The notes below the pieces were generated by a model. The model saw nothing but the letters and a program-made list of their open reading frames with translations. It did not search any database and was not told the origin of the DNA. A DNA stretch of 64,000 bases from contig CAZTZO010000005.1 of assembly GCA_964618075.1 (NCBI GenBank), positions 11,080 to 75,079 on the forward strand, written 5' to 3'. Position 1 is the first letter of the stretch; every line of letters starts with the position of its first letter. The position numbers and the translations under genes are program-made. This document shows, in pieces, positions 1 to 9,828 of this stretch. Origin of the DNA: CAYTMY01 sp964618075 (GTDB lineage Bacteria; Bacillota; Clostridia; Eubacteriales; Anaerofustaceae).

Positions 1-599
1 CCGATATTAAATCCTATACAAAAACAGCATATTATACCCGCTAAAGCCATTACTGCCGTTATTACAGTCTTTGTTATATTGCTTCCTGTCCTGAAATAAG
101 CAAGTATTCCTTCATTACTCAGCGGTTTGTAAGTAAACAAAATGAATGAGGCTATAGCTCTTGAAAGAAAAGGCACGACGATAAAAAGCCATGCGTCACC
201 CAAGCGTTCGATATAAGTAAATAATGATACATAATCTGTTAATAACAAAAAAAACAGACATATTACGCTGAATGCTCCTACAACGGAATCCTTTAAGATT
301 TCAACCTTTTTGCTTCTGTCTCTCGCAGAAAGAATGGCATCACTTGTGTCCATATAACCGTCCAAATGCAAAAAACCGCTTATTATGAACAAGGATATAA
401 GAAGCATGACTGCTTTTATAAAGCTGTTAATGCGAAACAAAGACAGAAGTAAATATACTCCGAAGGTGAAAACACCGCATACTATACCCACTATTGGCAG
501 GAAACATAATGTTTGAGAGCCGTTTTCATCATCAAACGTTCTCGGCTTGACGGGTATCTTCGAAAACATGCTGAATGCTGATAAAAATGAATTTAACAT
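1..599 (-). CDS. cobS: Adenosylcobinamide-GDP ribazoletransferase (cobalamin synthase), 3' part cut off by window edge
   Basis: CobS joins adenosylcobinamide-GDP to alpha-ribazole (phosphate) in the membrane, the last assembly step of the cobalamin nucleotide loop. About 199 codons are visible, open to base 1 without a stop, so the C-terminus lies outside the window. Residues 75-88 read GFLHLDGYMDTSDA, the acidic signature of the family (HLDGxxDTxDA), followed by RDRSKKVEILKDSxxGAF, also typical. Several hydrophobic segments fit a polytopic membrane protein. The start ATG at 597-599 follows an AAGGGG ribosome binding site and lies 11 bases after the cobU stop, so the two are co-transcribed. 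The identification is firm; only completeness is unknown. Confidence 0.93.
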   Translation of the reverse strand, partial: MLNSFLSAFSMFSKIPVKPRTFDDENGSQTLCFLPIVGIVCGVFTFGVYLLLSLFRINSFIKAVMLLISLFIISGFLHLDGYMDTSDAILSARDRSKKVEILKDSVVGAFSVICLFFLLLTDYVSLFTYIERLGDAWLFIVVPFLSRAIASFILFTYKPLSNEGILAYFRTGSNITKTVITAVMALAGIICCFCIGFNI

Positions 600-610
600 A
601 TAAACCCCTT

Positions 611-1216
611 TTAAATATCGTTGTATTTCAAATGACTGTCGCAATTATTGTAATCTGTTAATATCGAGCTGATATCGATGTTATTTGTGTTTTTCCATAT
701 CTTCATGTTTGAAAATGCACATTCTACAACTATATCGGCTTTTTGCGCAGCAATTTGGTGTGCCTTGCCCAGCTTTTCTATAAACAGGTTTGTCATATCC
801 TCATATCTAACAGCATCGGAAAATATGTAATCGGATACCATGACAACGTCAGAGGTAAGCTTCACCATTATATCGATGTCTCGGCTAAATCGCTCCAAAT
901 CAAAACTATATTGTTCATTTTCGCTGAAAATATTATTTTGAACATAAGCAGTCAGACTGTCAAACAATACGATAGATTTCTTATTAAGCATATTAAAAGA
1001 ATTGTTTATATTATACCCTTCTTCTATAGTTTTAAAGCCCCATCCTGCCCTATCTGATATATGGCGTGCTATTCTTTTCTCATCTTCATTATCTCGAGCA
1101 AGCATTGTCGCAAAATAATAAAGCTCTCCGTTTCTGATAGAACGCAGATATTTGACGGTATGTTGCGCAAACATACTTTTTCCGCCCTTTACTCCCCCTA
1201 CGATAAACATAAACAT
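611..1216 (-). CDS. cobU: Bifunctional adenosylcobinamide kinase / adenosylcobinamide-phosphate guanylyltransferase
   Basis: CobU phosphorylates adenosylcobinamide and then guanylylates it, making the substrate for CobS encoded next. At 201 aa it has the usual length. The P-loop is GGVKGGKS at residues 7-14, where relatives have GGxRSGKS, and RIARHISDRAGW (48-59) holds the conserved His (H52) that carries the GMP intermediate. A second in-frame ATG two codons in could be the real start; neither has a strong ribosome binding site. It follows the zapA terminator, and cobS follows directly. No cobalamin riboswitch is seen in front of this pair, unlike cobT elsewhere in the window. Confidence 0.92.
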   Translation of the reverse strand: MFMFIVGGVKGGKSMFAQHTVKYLRSIRNGELYYFATMLARDNEDEKRIARHISDRAGWGFKTIEEGYNINNSFNMLNKKSIVLFDSLTAYVQNNIFSENEQYSFDLERFSRDIDIMVKLTSDVVMVSDYIFSDAVRYEDMTNLFIEKLGKAHQIAAQKADIVVECAFSNMKIWKNTNNIDISSILTDYNNCDSHLKYNDI

Positions 1217-1240
1217 ATGTTAAAATCCATCCATTAAAAT

Positions 1241-1266
1241 CATAACGGCATCCTCATGCCGTTATG
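1241..1266 (-). terminator. Terminator after zapA
   Basis: An 11-bp inverted repeat (CATAACGGCAT / ATGCCGTTATG) with a short loop, followed on the minus strand by an ATTTTAAT tract. It sits directly after the zapA stop and before cobU. Confidence 0.7.
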
Positions 1267-1277
1267 ACAAGTATATT

Positions 1278-1808
1278 TTAATCGTTGAAATCCAACAGAG
1301 TTTTTCTTGCCTTCACAAGCTCTATCTGATTTTCCAAAAATTTATTTTGAAGATCGGTCAAAGTTCTTTTGTTCAGTTCATATTCTGCTCGTAATGCGCT
1401 GAATTTTTCCTTGTATTCGTCGAGCATTTCATTCAATTCATCGTTTTCCAGCTCCGCACGCTCTAATCTGTTTTGAAGCACCTTATTTTTTGATTCGTTG
1501 TTTTCTATCTCATTCAAGGCATCTGTAAGCTTGTCTTTATAACTTGAAAGCAACTGGTACTCAAGCTCCTTCTCTCTGGCTTGTTCTAATTCATCCTTTA
1601 TACGATACAATTCTTCACTTAAATTGAGAGCCGATAAAACGGTAGCGCTCATGTTTGTCATAAAGGGCGCAGATGATTTTGTCTTTTTTATCAATTTGTC
1701 GACAAAGGAGGCAATCATCATAACTCTCTTCGGATCGTCCTCTGCTATAACTTGATAGTCGACGCCCATAATATTAATCGTTGTTCTCTGCTTGGTACTA
1801 TCGCTCAT
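1278..1808 (-). CDS. zapA: Cell division protein ZapA-like
   Basis: ZapA binds FtsZ and helps bundle the Z-ring. The N-terminal 75 residues have the ZapA pattern (INIMGVDYQV, then a helix with VDKLIKK), followed by about 100 residues of highly charged heptad-like sequence rich in E, K and L, a long coiled coil. The protein is 176 aa, longer than the roughly 90-110 aa of typical ZapA; coiled-coil extensions are seen in Clostridia. I chose the ATG at 1806-1808 because AGGAG lies 7 bases upstream; the open frame extends 20 codons further without a good start. It lies 83 bases after dnaE on the same strand. Confidence 0.8.
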   Translation of the reverse strand: MSDSTKQRTTINIMGVDYQVIAEDDPKRVMMIASFVDKLIKKTKSSAPFMTNMSATVLSALNLSEELYRIKDELEQAREKELEYQLLSSYKDKLTDALNEIENNESKNKVLQNRLERAELENDELNEMLDEYKEKFSALRAEYELNKRTLTDLQNKFLENQIELVKARKTLLDFND

Positions 1809-1891
1809 AATATTACTCCTATGTGTTATATTATATTGATAAATATGACACAATTCAACAAAAAACACTTTATTTATGTCAAATATACACT

Positions 1892-4800
1892 TTACATCAG
1901 CCTTACATTCTCATATCCCGCTACATTTCTCAAGTCGGTCAATATTTTCACATTATTTCCAATCCACATTTTTTTGTCCGCGAGATACTTTTTACCGCTT
2001 TTTTTGTCATGTAGTAATACTTTTACATTCCCTGCGTTAGACAGCATTATCTTTTTAAGCTCTTCCAAAACACTCATTACATAGTCGTCAAGTATTATAA
2101 CAACACATGCATTATCGGGAATGGTATCCGCTTTATAAGACGTATCCTGTTTTATAGCGGTAGTATTATTTTTAGTTTCTTTATCAACGGATTTGTTTTT
2201 ATCGGTATTTGCGCTTTGCTTAGGGTTGTGTTTTGCATCTTTATTTAATGGTTTCAAATGAGAAATATCTCTTGGATCGCTTAAATCATAAATACTTGAA
2301 GCACTTACAGATATAGACGCTTCGTCCTTCTTACTTATTCTACCCTTTATCAGCAAAGGTATATCTTTTTTAAGTAAATAACTCTTATCCTGGTATGTTT
2401 TTGGGAAGACGACTACTTCAAATACACCATATAGATCCTCCATTGTGACAAAAGCCATAGGCTTGTCAGATTTCGTAAGATAAGTTTTTATTGTACTGAC
2501 AGTACCGCCTACTATCACCTCTTGGTCATTTTCCAAATTATTATCATCGAGCTGCTCATCAGGCTGTTCCTCGTCTTCTTTTTGAGGATTCAGTGATATA
2601 GAATCGTGAGTAACATATTTGTCTAATATTTCTGAATACTTTTTTAACGGATGTCCTGAAATATACAACCCCATTGACTCTTTTTCGTACAATAACAGCT
2701 CGTCAGTTTCCATTTCTTTCATTTTAGGCACGGAATTCATAACACTGACAAGACCTTCGGATTCATTTGCCATGTCGAATAAATTCATTTGTCCTTCCAC
2801 AAGCTGTCTGCGTTGTCTTAAAACACCGTCTATATAATCCGAATATGAATTTAAGAGCTCTCTACGTGTATGTCCTAACGAATCAAAGGCTCCGCTTTTT
2901 ATTAAGTTTTCCACACCTCTTTTATTTACACAGTCGAATTTCATCTTTGTTACAAAATCCATGAAATCCGTAAAACGTCCTTTTTCTTTTCGAATTTCTA
3001 TAATCTCACTCGCAGCATTTTCACCTAAGCTCTTCACAGCAAGAAGACCGTATCTGATTTTACCGTCAACGACTGTAAAGCGTTCGTTTGATTCATTTAT
3101 ATCAGGTGATAATAAATCAATATTTTTATCCTTTAAATGCCTGATATATTTAATGATTTTATCATCAAATCCAATTACACTGCTGAGCAGTGCTGATAAA
3201 AATTCGGCGGGATAGTACGTTTTTAAAAATGCTGTTTGGTATGCCACAACGGCATAGGCGGCAGCATGAGATTTATTGAATGCGTAGCTTGCAAAATCCA
3301 TCATCTCATCATAGATTTTGTTGGCACTTTTTTCGTCCACACCATTTTTGACGCAACCGGGAATCCCTTTTGCTTCATCTCCGTTGATGAATATTTCACG
3401 GTATGACTTCATGGCTTCTTTTTTCTTTTTGCTCATTGCTCTGCGTACGTTATCGCTTTCACTCAGAGGGAAACCTGCAAGATCGCGAACTATCTGCATA
3501 ACTTGTTCCTGGTAGACCATACATCCATATGTAACGTTAAGTATCGGCTCAAGCGTATGATGTATATATTTAATTCCGGCAGGATTCTTTTTATTTACGA
3601 TGTATGTGTCTATGTATTGCATAGGGCCCGGGCGATAAAGAGAAATACCGGCTATTATATCCTCAAGACAGTCCGGTTGTAAATTCTGCATAAACGCGCT
3701 CATGCCCGCTCCCTCAAGCTGAAACACGCCGAGGGTATCGCCCTTTGAAATAAGCTTGTATACCTTGGGATCATCAGTTCTGAGCTTTTGCAGATCAATG
3801 ATTTTACCTGTAGATAGTTTTATATTATCTATAGTGTCTTTGATAACGGTAAGGTTGCGCAATCCCAGAAGATCCATTTTCAATAAGCCTAGTTCTTCAA
3901 CCGTAGTCATGTTAAACTGAGTAGCAACGTTTCCGTCATTCACATACAGCGGCAAATATTCCATCAACGGTTTATCGGATATAACAACACCTGCTGCATG
4001 GGTGGAAGCATGACGCGGACAACCCTCAAGCGCTCTGGATATTTCAATGAGTCTTGCTATTTCAGGACTTTCATCAACCATTTGCTGTAATGTTGGATTC
4101 TCTTTAAATGCGCTCTCAAACGTGGTGCCGGGGCGCGAAGGTATTTCCTTTGCCACCTTGTCGCAGTCGGCATAACTCATGCCAATGCTTCTGCCGACAT
4201 CGCGTATTGCCTGTTTCGCACCGAGCGTACCAAAGGTAATGATCTGCGATACATTTTCCTCGTGGTACTTTTTTATTATATACTCTATTATTTTATGTCG
4301 GTTTTCAATACATATATCCGTATCAATATCGGGCATACTCACACGCTCTGAGTTGAGAAAACGTTCAAATATCAGGCTGTATTTTATCGGATCTATCTCT
4401 GTTATACTCAGACAATAACTTACTATGCTTCCGGCGGCACTGCCTCGTCCCGGGCCGACAGGGATATCATGTTCCTTGGCATATCTGATAAAATCCCAAA
4501 CGATAAGAAAATAATCATTAAATCCCATATCATTTATGACAGAAAGCTCATAGTCAAGTCGTTCATTTATTTCAGGTGTTATTGTGTTATATTTTTCCTT
4601 CAGACCCTTTTCGCACAGTTCGCGCAAATATGTTTTTGCATCGGTATTATCCGGCAGCTCGAATTTCGGCAGATGATAATTATGAAACTCAAAATTATAC
4701 TCGCACCTATTAGCAATAATGTTTGTATTTTCTATCGCTTCAGGCGTGCTTTTAAAAAGCTCGTTCATTTCATCATAGCTTTTGACGTAAAATTCATTGT

Positions 4801-5521
4801 TCGGAAATTTCATTCTTTTGGGATCATCGAAGGTAGAGGCTGTCTGAACGCACAACAGTATATCGTGATATTGTGAGTCGTTTTTCTCTATATAATGAGC
4901 ATCGTTGGTTGCTACAAGTCCGAGTCCTTTTTCTTTGGCAAACTTTATCAGATATTCGTTTGCCTTCTTTTCCTGCTCCATCCCATGATCTTGGATTTCC
5001 ACGAACACATTATCTTTACCGAATATTGAAATAAAATGCTCCAAATGAGCCATGGCGCCCGATATATCGCCGCGTATTATATGGCTGGGCACTTTTCCTG
5101 CTATACAGCCGGTAAGGGCAATTATACCCTTTGAATACTTTTGCAAAACGTCAAAATCGACCCTCGGCTTGTAATAATACCCCTGAGTGTAACCTGTAGA
5201 AACAATTCTGACAAGATTTTTGTAGCCTGTTTCATTTTCAGCGAGTAAAACAAGATGATAGTTGTTCCTATCGTATTGGGATTCCTTTTCTAACATACTC
5301 CTTTCAGCCATATATATTTCACAGCCGATTATAGGTTTAATTTCCTGCGCCTTGCATTCCTTGTAAAACTCTACTGCTCCGAACATAGCACCATGGTCAG
5401 TTATCGCCATAGCATCCATTCCGAGAGATTTCGCCTTAGAAACAAGCCTTTTTATATTACACAATCCATCAAGCAAAGAATATTGTGTATGCAGATGTAA
5501 ATGAGTGAATTTTTTATCCAT
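1892..5521 (-). CDS. dnaE: DNA polymerase III alpha subunit (DnaE type)
   Basis: A replicative polymerase, 1209 aa, full length for the DnaE1-like family. The N-terminal PHP domain begins with HLHLHTQYSLLDG (His 7, 9 and 11). The palm carries the catalytic acidic motif PDIDTD near residues 397-402. Finger and thumb, helix-hairpin-helix and an OB-fold domain (near residues 990-1070, with IKTYLTKSDKPMAFVTMED) follow. A polar, lysine- and asparagine-rich linker of about 40 residues precedes a short C-terminal domain. The start ATG follows GAAGGT. In Clostridia with both PolC and DnaE, this enzyme handles primer extension; whether polC is present cannot be judged here. Confidence 0.95.
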   Translation of the reverse strand: MDKKFTHLHLHTQYSLLDGLCNIKRLVSKAKSLGMDAMAITDHGAMFGAVEFYKECKAQEIKPIIGCEIYMAERSMLEKESQYDRNNYHLVLLAENETGYKNLVRIVSTGYTQGYYYKPRVDFDVLQKYSKGIIALTGCIAGKVPSHIIRGDISGAMAHLEHFISIFGKDNVFVEIQDHGMEQEKKANEYLIKFAKEKGLGLVATNDAHYIEKNDSQYHDILLCVQTASTFDDPKRMKFPNNEFYVKSYDEMNELFKSTPEAIENTNIIANRCEYNFEFHNYHLPKFELPDNTDAKTYLRELCEKGLKEKYNTITPEINERLDYELSVINDMGFNDYFLIVWDFIRYAKEHDIPVGPGRGSAAGSIVSYCLSITEIDPIKYSLIFERFLNSERVSMPDIDTDICIENRHKIIEYIIKKYHEENVSQIITFGTLGAKQAIRDVGRSIGMSYADCDKVAKEIPSRPGTTFESAFKENPTLQQMVDESPEIARLIEISRALEGCPRHASTHAAGVVISDKPLMEYLPLYVNDGNVATQFNMTTVEELGLLKMDLLGLRNLTVIKDTIDNIKLSTGKIIDLQKLRTDDPKVYKLISKGDTLGVFQLEGAGMSAFMQNLQPDCLEDIIAGISLYRPGPMQYIDTYIVNKKNPAGIKYIHHTLEPILNVTYGCMVYQEQVMQIVRDLAGFPLSESDNVRRAMSKKKKEAMKSYREIFINGDEAKGIPGCVKNGVDEKSANKIYDEMMDFASYAFNKSHAAAYAVVAYQTAFLKTYYPAEFLSALLSSVIGFDDKIIKYIRHLKDKNIDLLSPDINESNERFTVVDGKIRYGLLAVKSLGENAASEIIEIRKEKGRFTDFMDFVTKMKFDCVNKRGVENLIKSGAFDSLGHTRRELLNSYSDYIDGVLRQRRQLVEGQMNLFDMANESEGLVSVMNSVPKMKEMETDELLLYEKESMGLYISGHPLKKYSEILDKYVTHDSISLNPQKEDEEQPDEQLDDNNLENDQEVIVGGTVSTIKTYLTKSDKPMAFVTMEDLYGVFEVVVFPKTYQDKSYLLKKDIPLLIKGRISKKDEASISVSASSIYDLSDPRDISHLKPLNKDAKHNPKQSANTDKNKSVDKETKNNTTAIKQDTSYKADTIPDNACVVIILDDYVMSVLEELKKIMLSNAGNVKVLLHDKKSGKKYLADKKMWIGNNVKILTDLRNVAGYENVRLM

Positions 5522-5599
5522 AATATTACCTTCGCTATAATTATAGCAAATTCGCGTCTTGCTTGACTTTCTTTTGCCTTATATTTTTATTTTTTCGAT

Positions 5600-5642
5600 A
5601 AAAATACGCGCTCTCTGTTTTATCAAAGAGCGCGTATTTTTA
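5600..5642 (-). terminator. Terminator of the opp operon
   Basis: A long G+C-rich stem (AAAAATACGCGCTCT / AGAGCGCGTATTTTT) with a 10-base loop, flanked by A and T runs, directly after the last opp gene. The symmetric flanks would allow termination in either direction. Confidence 0.85.
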
Positions 5643-5654
5643 ACACTGTTATTT

Positions 5655-6590
5655 TTAGTTATTCCATTTTGCAAATTCGTCGTCTGTTGCAAGCACATAA
5701 TGCGTACCGTCAACATGGTGCTGTGTTCCTTTAGTATAATCAACACCGGATTCTTTGTAATTATATGTCTTTGCTATCCTGTATTTTTCAGTTCTGGGAT
5801 TCGGATGAGGAATAGCCGACAACAGACTTACTGTATACGGATGTATCGGATTTGTAAATATTTCTTCCTTAGAGCCTGTCTCTACCAAATGTCCGAGATG
5901 CAAAACACCTATTCTGTCTGAAATATATTTTACCATCGAAAGGTCATGAGCAATAAACATATAAGCAGTGCCCGTTTCTTCTTGGATATCCTTCATTAAA
6001 TTAACAACCTGAGCCTGTATGGAAACGTCAAGTGCGCTTATGCATTCATCTGCTATTATAAGCTTTGGATTCATAATAAGTGCGCGCGCAATACCTACTC
6101 TCTGGCGCTGTCCGCCGCTGAACTGATGAGGATACCTCTCTGCATGCTCCGGCGCAAGTCCTACCTTTAAGAGCATATCTGTCACCTTTTCACGTCTTTC
6201 AGCTTTCGATGAATAAAGGTGATGTATATCCAAACCTTGAGCGATGATATCTTCTACTTTTTTCCTCGGATTAAGGCAAGCCATAGGATCCTGAAATATC
6301 ATCTGCATCTGCGTGCGAAGCTGTTCGTTTTCTTTCTGGGTAATCTTCCCTGATATATCAAGACCGTTGAAATCTATTTCTCCTGCCGTCGGATCGTATA
6401 ATCTGATAATACTGCGGCCGATTGTGCTTTTACCGCTTCCCGACTCGCCGACCAGTCCATATGTTTCGCCCGGATATATTACAAAATCCACTCCGTCAAC
6501 TGCTTTTACAGTATATTTCTTCGTTATTGGGAAATATTGCTTAAGACCCTTTACCTGAAGAAGAGGCTTCTTTTCTGATTGTAGGCTCAT
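5655..6590 (-). CDS. oppF: Oligopeptide ABC transporter ATP-binding protein (OppF type)
   Basis: One of two ATPases that power peptide import at the cytoplasmic face. It is 311 aa. Walker A is GESGSGKST at residues 48-56, the signature SGGQRQRVGIARAL lies near 157-170, and Walker B LIIADECISALD follows. The C-terminal oligopeptide-transporter domain (NPIHPYTVSLLSAIPHPNP) is present. Its start overlaps the oppD stop by 4 bases, so the two are translationally coupled. OppF and the closely related DppF cannot be told apart by sequence alone; the five-gene order and the substrate-binding protein suggest oligopeptides. Confidence 0.9.
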   Translation of the reverse strand: MSLQSEKKPLLQVKGLKQYFPITKKYTVKAVDGVDFVIYPGETYGLVGESGSGKSTIGRSIIRLYDPTAGEIDFNGLDISGKITQKENEQLRTQMQMIFQDPMACLNPRKKVEDIIAQGLDIHHLYSSKAERREKVTDMLLKVGLAPEHAERYPHQFSGGQRQRVGIARALIMNPKLIIADECISALDVSIQAQVVNLMKDIQEETGTAYMFIAHDLSMVKYISDRIGVLHLGHLVETGSKEEIFTNPIHPYTVSLLSAIPHPNPRTEKYRIAKTYNYKESGVDYTKGTQHHVDGTHYVLATDDEFAKWNN

Positions 6591-7663
6591 TTTGCACTCT
6601 CCTTTCGCATTCTGGCGATTCGGTTTTGCAGTTCTATAGGCATATCCACTTTTGGAGCCCTATCGTCGAGCAGCCATGTCGCAGCATAGTGTGTATCGCT
6701 TATCTTAAACATCGGAGGCTCTGTGCGCTCGTCTATCTTAAGAGCATAAATATTACGGGGAGCAAAGGGATCTCCTTTTATACCGTGAAGTAAGTTCGGG
6801 GGCGAACCGGGGATAGTATATAATCTGTCGTCATCCGTATCCATATCAGGCATTGAGGAAAGAAGTCCCCATGTATAAGGATGCTTCGGTTCATAAAATA
6901 TTTCGTCGATAGTACCCTTCTCAATAATTCTGCCTGCATACATGACGTTAACATAATCAGCTACTTTAGCAACAACGCCCAAATCATGTGTGATATAGAT
7001 AACGCTGATATGTCTTTCCGTCTGGATCTTCTTTATCATTTCAAGAATTTTTGCCTGTATTGTAACATCAAGAGCGGTAGTCGGTTCATCACATATCAAT
7101 ACCTCCGGATTACATGCAAGCGCTATAGCTATAACGACCCTTTGTCTCATGCCTCCGGACAATTGATGCGGATATTGTTTCATATGCTTTTCGGGTTCAG
7201 GAATACCAACTTCTGTCAACAATTCTATGGCTTTTTTATTGGCTTCCTCTTTTGGAGTATTGTAATGCCAAATCATTCCTTCGGTGATTTGCTTTCCTAT
7301 GTTCATTGTAGGATCCAAGCTTGTCATTGGTTCTTGAAAGATCATGGCAATTCTCTTACCATTAATCTCTTCGCGTATCTCCTTCTTCCCCATTTTAAGT
7401 ATATCTTTTGTTACGGTATCTCCGTTATCATCATCATAAGTATACATGATAGTTCCGGAGTTAACCGTGCTGTTATTTGCCAGGATACCCATCATAGCCT
7501 TAACGGTAACGGATTTCCCACTACCAGACTCTCCGACTATAGCAAGCGTTTCACCTTTGAATGTATCTATGTCCACACCGCGTATTGCGTTTACTATACC
7601 CGAATCTGTTTTAAAAGATATTGACAGATCTCTGACTTTTAATATCCTATCTTTATTTGCCAT
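6587..7663 (-). CDS. oppD: Oligopeptide ABC transporter ATP-binding protein (OppD type)
   Basis: The second ATPase of the peptide importer, 358 aa. Walker A GESGSGKS is at residues 44-51, the signature LSGGMRQRVVIAIAL begins near 166, and Walker B is VLICDEPTTALD. An acidic insertion (YDDDNGDT) sits between Walker A and the Q-loop. The C-terminus has the peptide-transporter domain (YEPKHPYTWGLLSSMP, then PGSPPNL) and lacks the four-cysteine iron-sulfur motif found in some relatives. It lies 6 bases after oppC and overlaps oppF. Confidence 0.92.
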   Translation of the reverse strand: MANKDRILKVRDLSISFKTDSGIVNAIRGVDIDTFKGETLAIVGESGSGKSVTVKAMMGILANNSTVNSGTIMYTYDDDNGDTVTKDILKMGKKEIREEINGKRIAMIFQEPMTSLDPTMNIGKQITEGMIWHYNTPKEEANKKAIELLTEVGIPEPEKHMKQYPHQLSGGMRQRVVIAIALACNPEVLICDEPTTALDVTIQAKILEMIKKIQTERHISVIYITHDLGVVAKVADYVNVMYAGRIIEKGTIDEIFYEPKHPYTWGLLSSMPDMDTDDDRLYTIPGSPPNLLHGIKGDPFAPRNIYALKIDERTEPPMFKISDTHYAATWLLDDRAPKVDMPIELQNRIARMRKESAK

Positions 7664-7669
7664 TATCCG

Positions 7670-8770
7670 TCACATCTCCTTTAGCTTCGGATCAAAAGCT
7701 TCTCTTAATCCATCGGCAAGAATATTAAAGCACAGCATTAACAACGCCAAAATTATCAAAGGTGGTAATATTTGATATGGATGTGTTGTAAAGCTGTTAA
7801 ACGCATCACTTATCAAGCTTCCCAACGAACACATCGGTACAGGCATACCCAAACCGACAAAGCTTAAAAAAGCTTCCGTGAAAATAGCTGTAGGGATACT
7901 GAACATAAGCTGAGTTATAATTTGCCCTATAATATTCGGCAATATTTCTTTAAATATAATGAAAAAGTCCTTTGCACCCAATGTACGACTTGCAAGCACA
8001 AATTCCTGCTCCTTCAATTTAAGCATTTCAGCCCTTGCTATCCTGCTCATGCCTATCCATTCTGTTATCATGAGCGCAAAAACTATTGTTATAAAGCCTC
8101 TGGGCAGTATCAGCATTAACAAAGTAACTATTACCAGCCGCGGTATTCCGTTAATTATCTCGGCAAACCTTTGCATTACGGAATCGACTTTACCTCCGAA
8201 ATACCCGCTTATCAGCCCATAACTCATACCTATTATCATATCGATAACGGCTGCCAATAAAGCAATTGCGAGAGATATCTTTGCTCCTTCCCATACCCTT
8301 GTCCAAATGTCGCGTCCCAATGTATCGGAACCAAACCAATAATATACATTCTTCAAATTTTGCTGTTTGTATAAATTGATAGATTTCTTTCCGCTTGTCG
8401 TATTCATGTTTTCATCGCCGTCAAAAATACCGAGTTTTTCAATTCCCTGTATTCTTGGAGCAAAATTCTTTTGTGAAAGATTCTGTTCGGAATATGAATA
8501 TTGAGTCATCATAGGACCGAATATTGCCAATAGAGCTATAATAACGACTACGACCAAAGCCACCATAGCTCCTTTGTTGGCAAAAAAACGTTTCTTTACT
8601 TCTGTCCAGTAGTTCTGACTTGTAAAGTTCTTATCTATAAGCTCTTCAGCCGCCGTTCCTCTCAGCTCAAAATCATCCGCCTGAAATTCATATGGTGTTT
8701 CTATCGGAGCGCTCTTAACTGTCGTTTTAATGTCATTTGTATTTTGTTTTGATTTTTTCTTAAACATCAT
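7670..8770 (-). CDS. oppC: Oligopeptide ABC transporter permease (OppC type)
   Basis: An inner-membrane permease subunit, 366 aa. A polar N-terminal region of about 65 residues is followed by TM1 (ALVVVVIIALLAIFGPM), a long extracytoplasmic loop with GSDTLGRDIWTRVWEGAKISL, and a five-helix binding-protein-dependent transport domain ending AFDPKLKEM, a typical OppC/DppC tail. The gene abuts oppB (1-base overlap with its stop). The long loop and N-terminal extension are common in Firmicutes OppC proteins. Confidence 0.92.
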   Translation of the reverse strand: MMFKKKSKQNTNDIKTTVKSAPIETPYEFQADDFELRGTAAEELIDKNFTSQNYWTEVKKRFFANKGAMVALVVVVIIALLAIFGPMMTQYSYSEQNLSQKNFAPRIQGIEKLGIFDGDENMNTTSGKKSINLYKQQNLKNVYYWFGSDTLGRDIWTRVWEGAKISLAIALLAAVIDMIIGMSYGLISGYFGGKVDSVMQRFAEIINGIPRLVIVTLLMLILPRGFITIVFALMITEWIGMSRIARAEMLKLKEQEFVLASRTLGAKDFFIIFKEILPNIIGQIITQLMFSIPTAIFTEAFLSFVGLGMPVPMCSLGSLISDAFNSFTTHPYQILPPLIILALLMLCFNILADGLREAFDPKLKEM

Positions 8771-9708
8771 CAGTCAATCGCCTCCTTAGAAAGGCGTATA
8801 CGCGGATCTATTACACCGTACAATATATCTACAACCAGCATTATACCTATATACATAGCACTGTAAATAAAACTTAACGATATAACAACGTTATAGTCAT
8901 TTGATTGAATTGCTGTTACAAGTAAACTGCCCACTCCGGGAATTGAAAATATTTTTTCAACCACCAAACTACCTGTCATCAAGTCTACGATAAGCGGTGC
9001 AAGTACGGTAATAATCGGTATCAATGCGTTACGAAGAGCATGCTTCATTATAAGAGGCGAACCGCTTATTCCCTTACTTTCCGCAAGCAGCATATAATCA
9101 CTGTTTAAAACTTCAAGCATTTCGGTTCTTGTGAATCTCGCAATAGAAGCAAGCGTAAACATCATCAGCGCTATACTCGGCATTATACTGCTTGAAAAAG
9201 GTCTGCCCGAGCTATAAAGCATCGGTAGCCATTTTAGCTGAAAACCCAAGGTGTAGCTCAGTGCCAAAGCAAACACATAGCTTGGTATGGAAACTCCCAA
9301 CACGGCTATAATTGTACAGAGGGTGTCCCAAAAAGTATTATGTTTCAAGGCAGCTACCACACCCAATATAAGTCCGATAATAGCTCCTATTCCAACCGCC
9401 ATAATCCCTATACCCATACTTATAGGAAGACGGCTCTGTATGAGTTGACTGATTGGGGTATTCTTGCTGATATTGTAGCTCACTCCGAAATCGCCTTTAA
9501 ACATATTTACGACATATTTAAAGAACTGTACATATATCGGTTTATCAAGCCCGTATTTTGTATACAACGCGGCTCTTTGAGTTGCGGACAGCTTCTCATC
9601 GTTAAACGGCGAACCGGGCATGAGCTGTAAAAGGATAAATAATATTAATGTTATTGCAAGAAGTGTTACAACCGAAATCAGTATTCGTTTGATAATATAT
9701 TTTTTCAC
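8770..9708 (-). CDS. oppB: Oligopeptide ABC transporter permease (OppB type)
   Basis: The partner permease of OppC, 312 aa. TM1 starts within the first 30 residues (RILISVVTLLAITLILFILL), followed by the family's PGSPF and RAALYTKYGLDKPIYVQF region, a six-helix core, and the ending DILYGVIDPRIRLSKE typical of OppB/DppB. It is the first gene after the oppA-oppB intercistronic hairpin and has the usual length. Confidence 0.93.
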   Translation of the reverse strand: MKKYIIKRILISVVTLLAITLILFILLQLMPGSPFNDEKLSATQRAALYTKYGLDKPIYVQFFKYVVNMFKGDFGVSYNISKNTPISQLIQSRLPISMGIGIMAVGIGAIIGLILGVVAALKHNTFWDTLCTIIAVLGVSIPSYVFALALSYTLGFQLKWLPMLYSSGRPFSSSIMPSIALMMFTLASIARFTRTEMLEVLNSDYMLLAESKGISGSPLIMKHALRNALIPIITVLAPLIVDLMTGSLVVEKIFSIPGVGSLLVTAIQSNDYNVVISLSFIYSAMYIGIMLVVDILYGVIDPRIRLSKEAID

Positions 9709-9761
9709 TGTGGAACGGATCCTTTCAAGTAATACACAAACAAACAGCAGATATTACAAAA

Positions 9762-9798
9762 TGCCGCGCGTCAGTATTGTACTAAACTGCGCGCGGCA
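9762..9798 (-). other. Intercistronic hairpin between oppA and oppB
   Basis: A very G+C-rich 9-bp inverted repeat (TGCCGCGCG / CGCGCGGCA) around a 19-base loop. The minus-strand tail is ATTTTGT, too weak for a full terminator. In many peptide-transporter operons such a structure lets the binding protein be made in excess over the permeases, by partial termination or by protecting the upstream mRNA. That role is inferred here. Confidence 0.65.
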
Positions 9799-9828
9799 AT
9801 ATTTCCGTCGCTGTTTTTAGCTACTTAT

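Noticed and set aside
6881..7624. Open frame of 247 codons on the plus strand
   Set aside because: Lies wholly opposite oppD, which has complete ABC ATPase motifs; the antisense product has no family features and no ribosome site.
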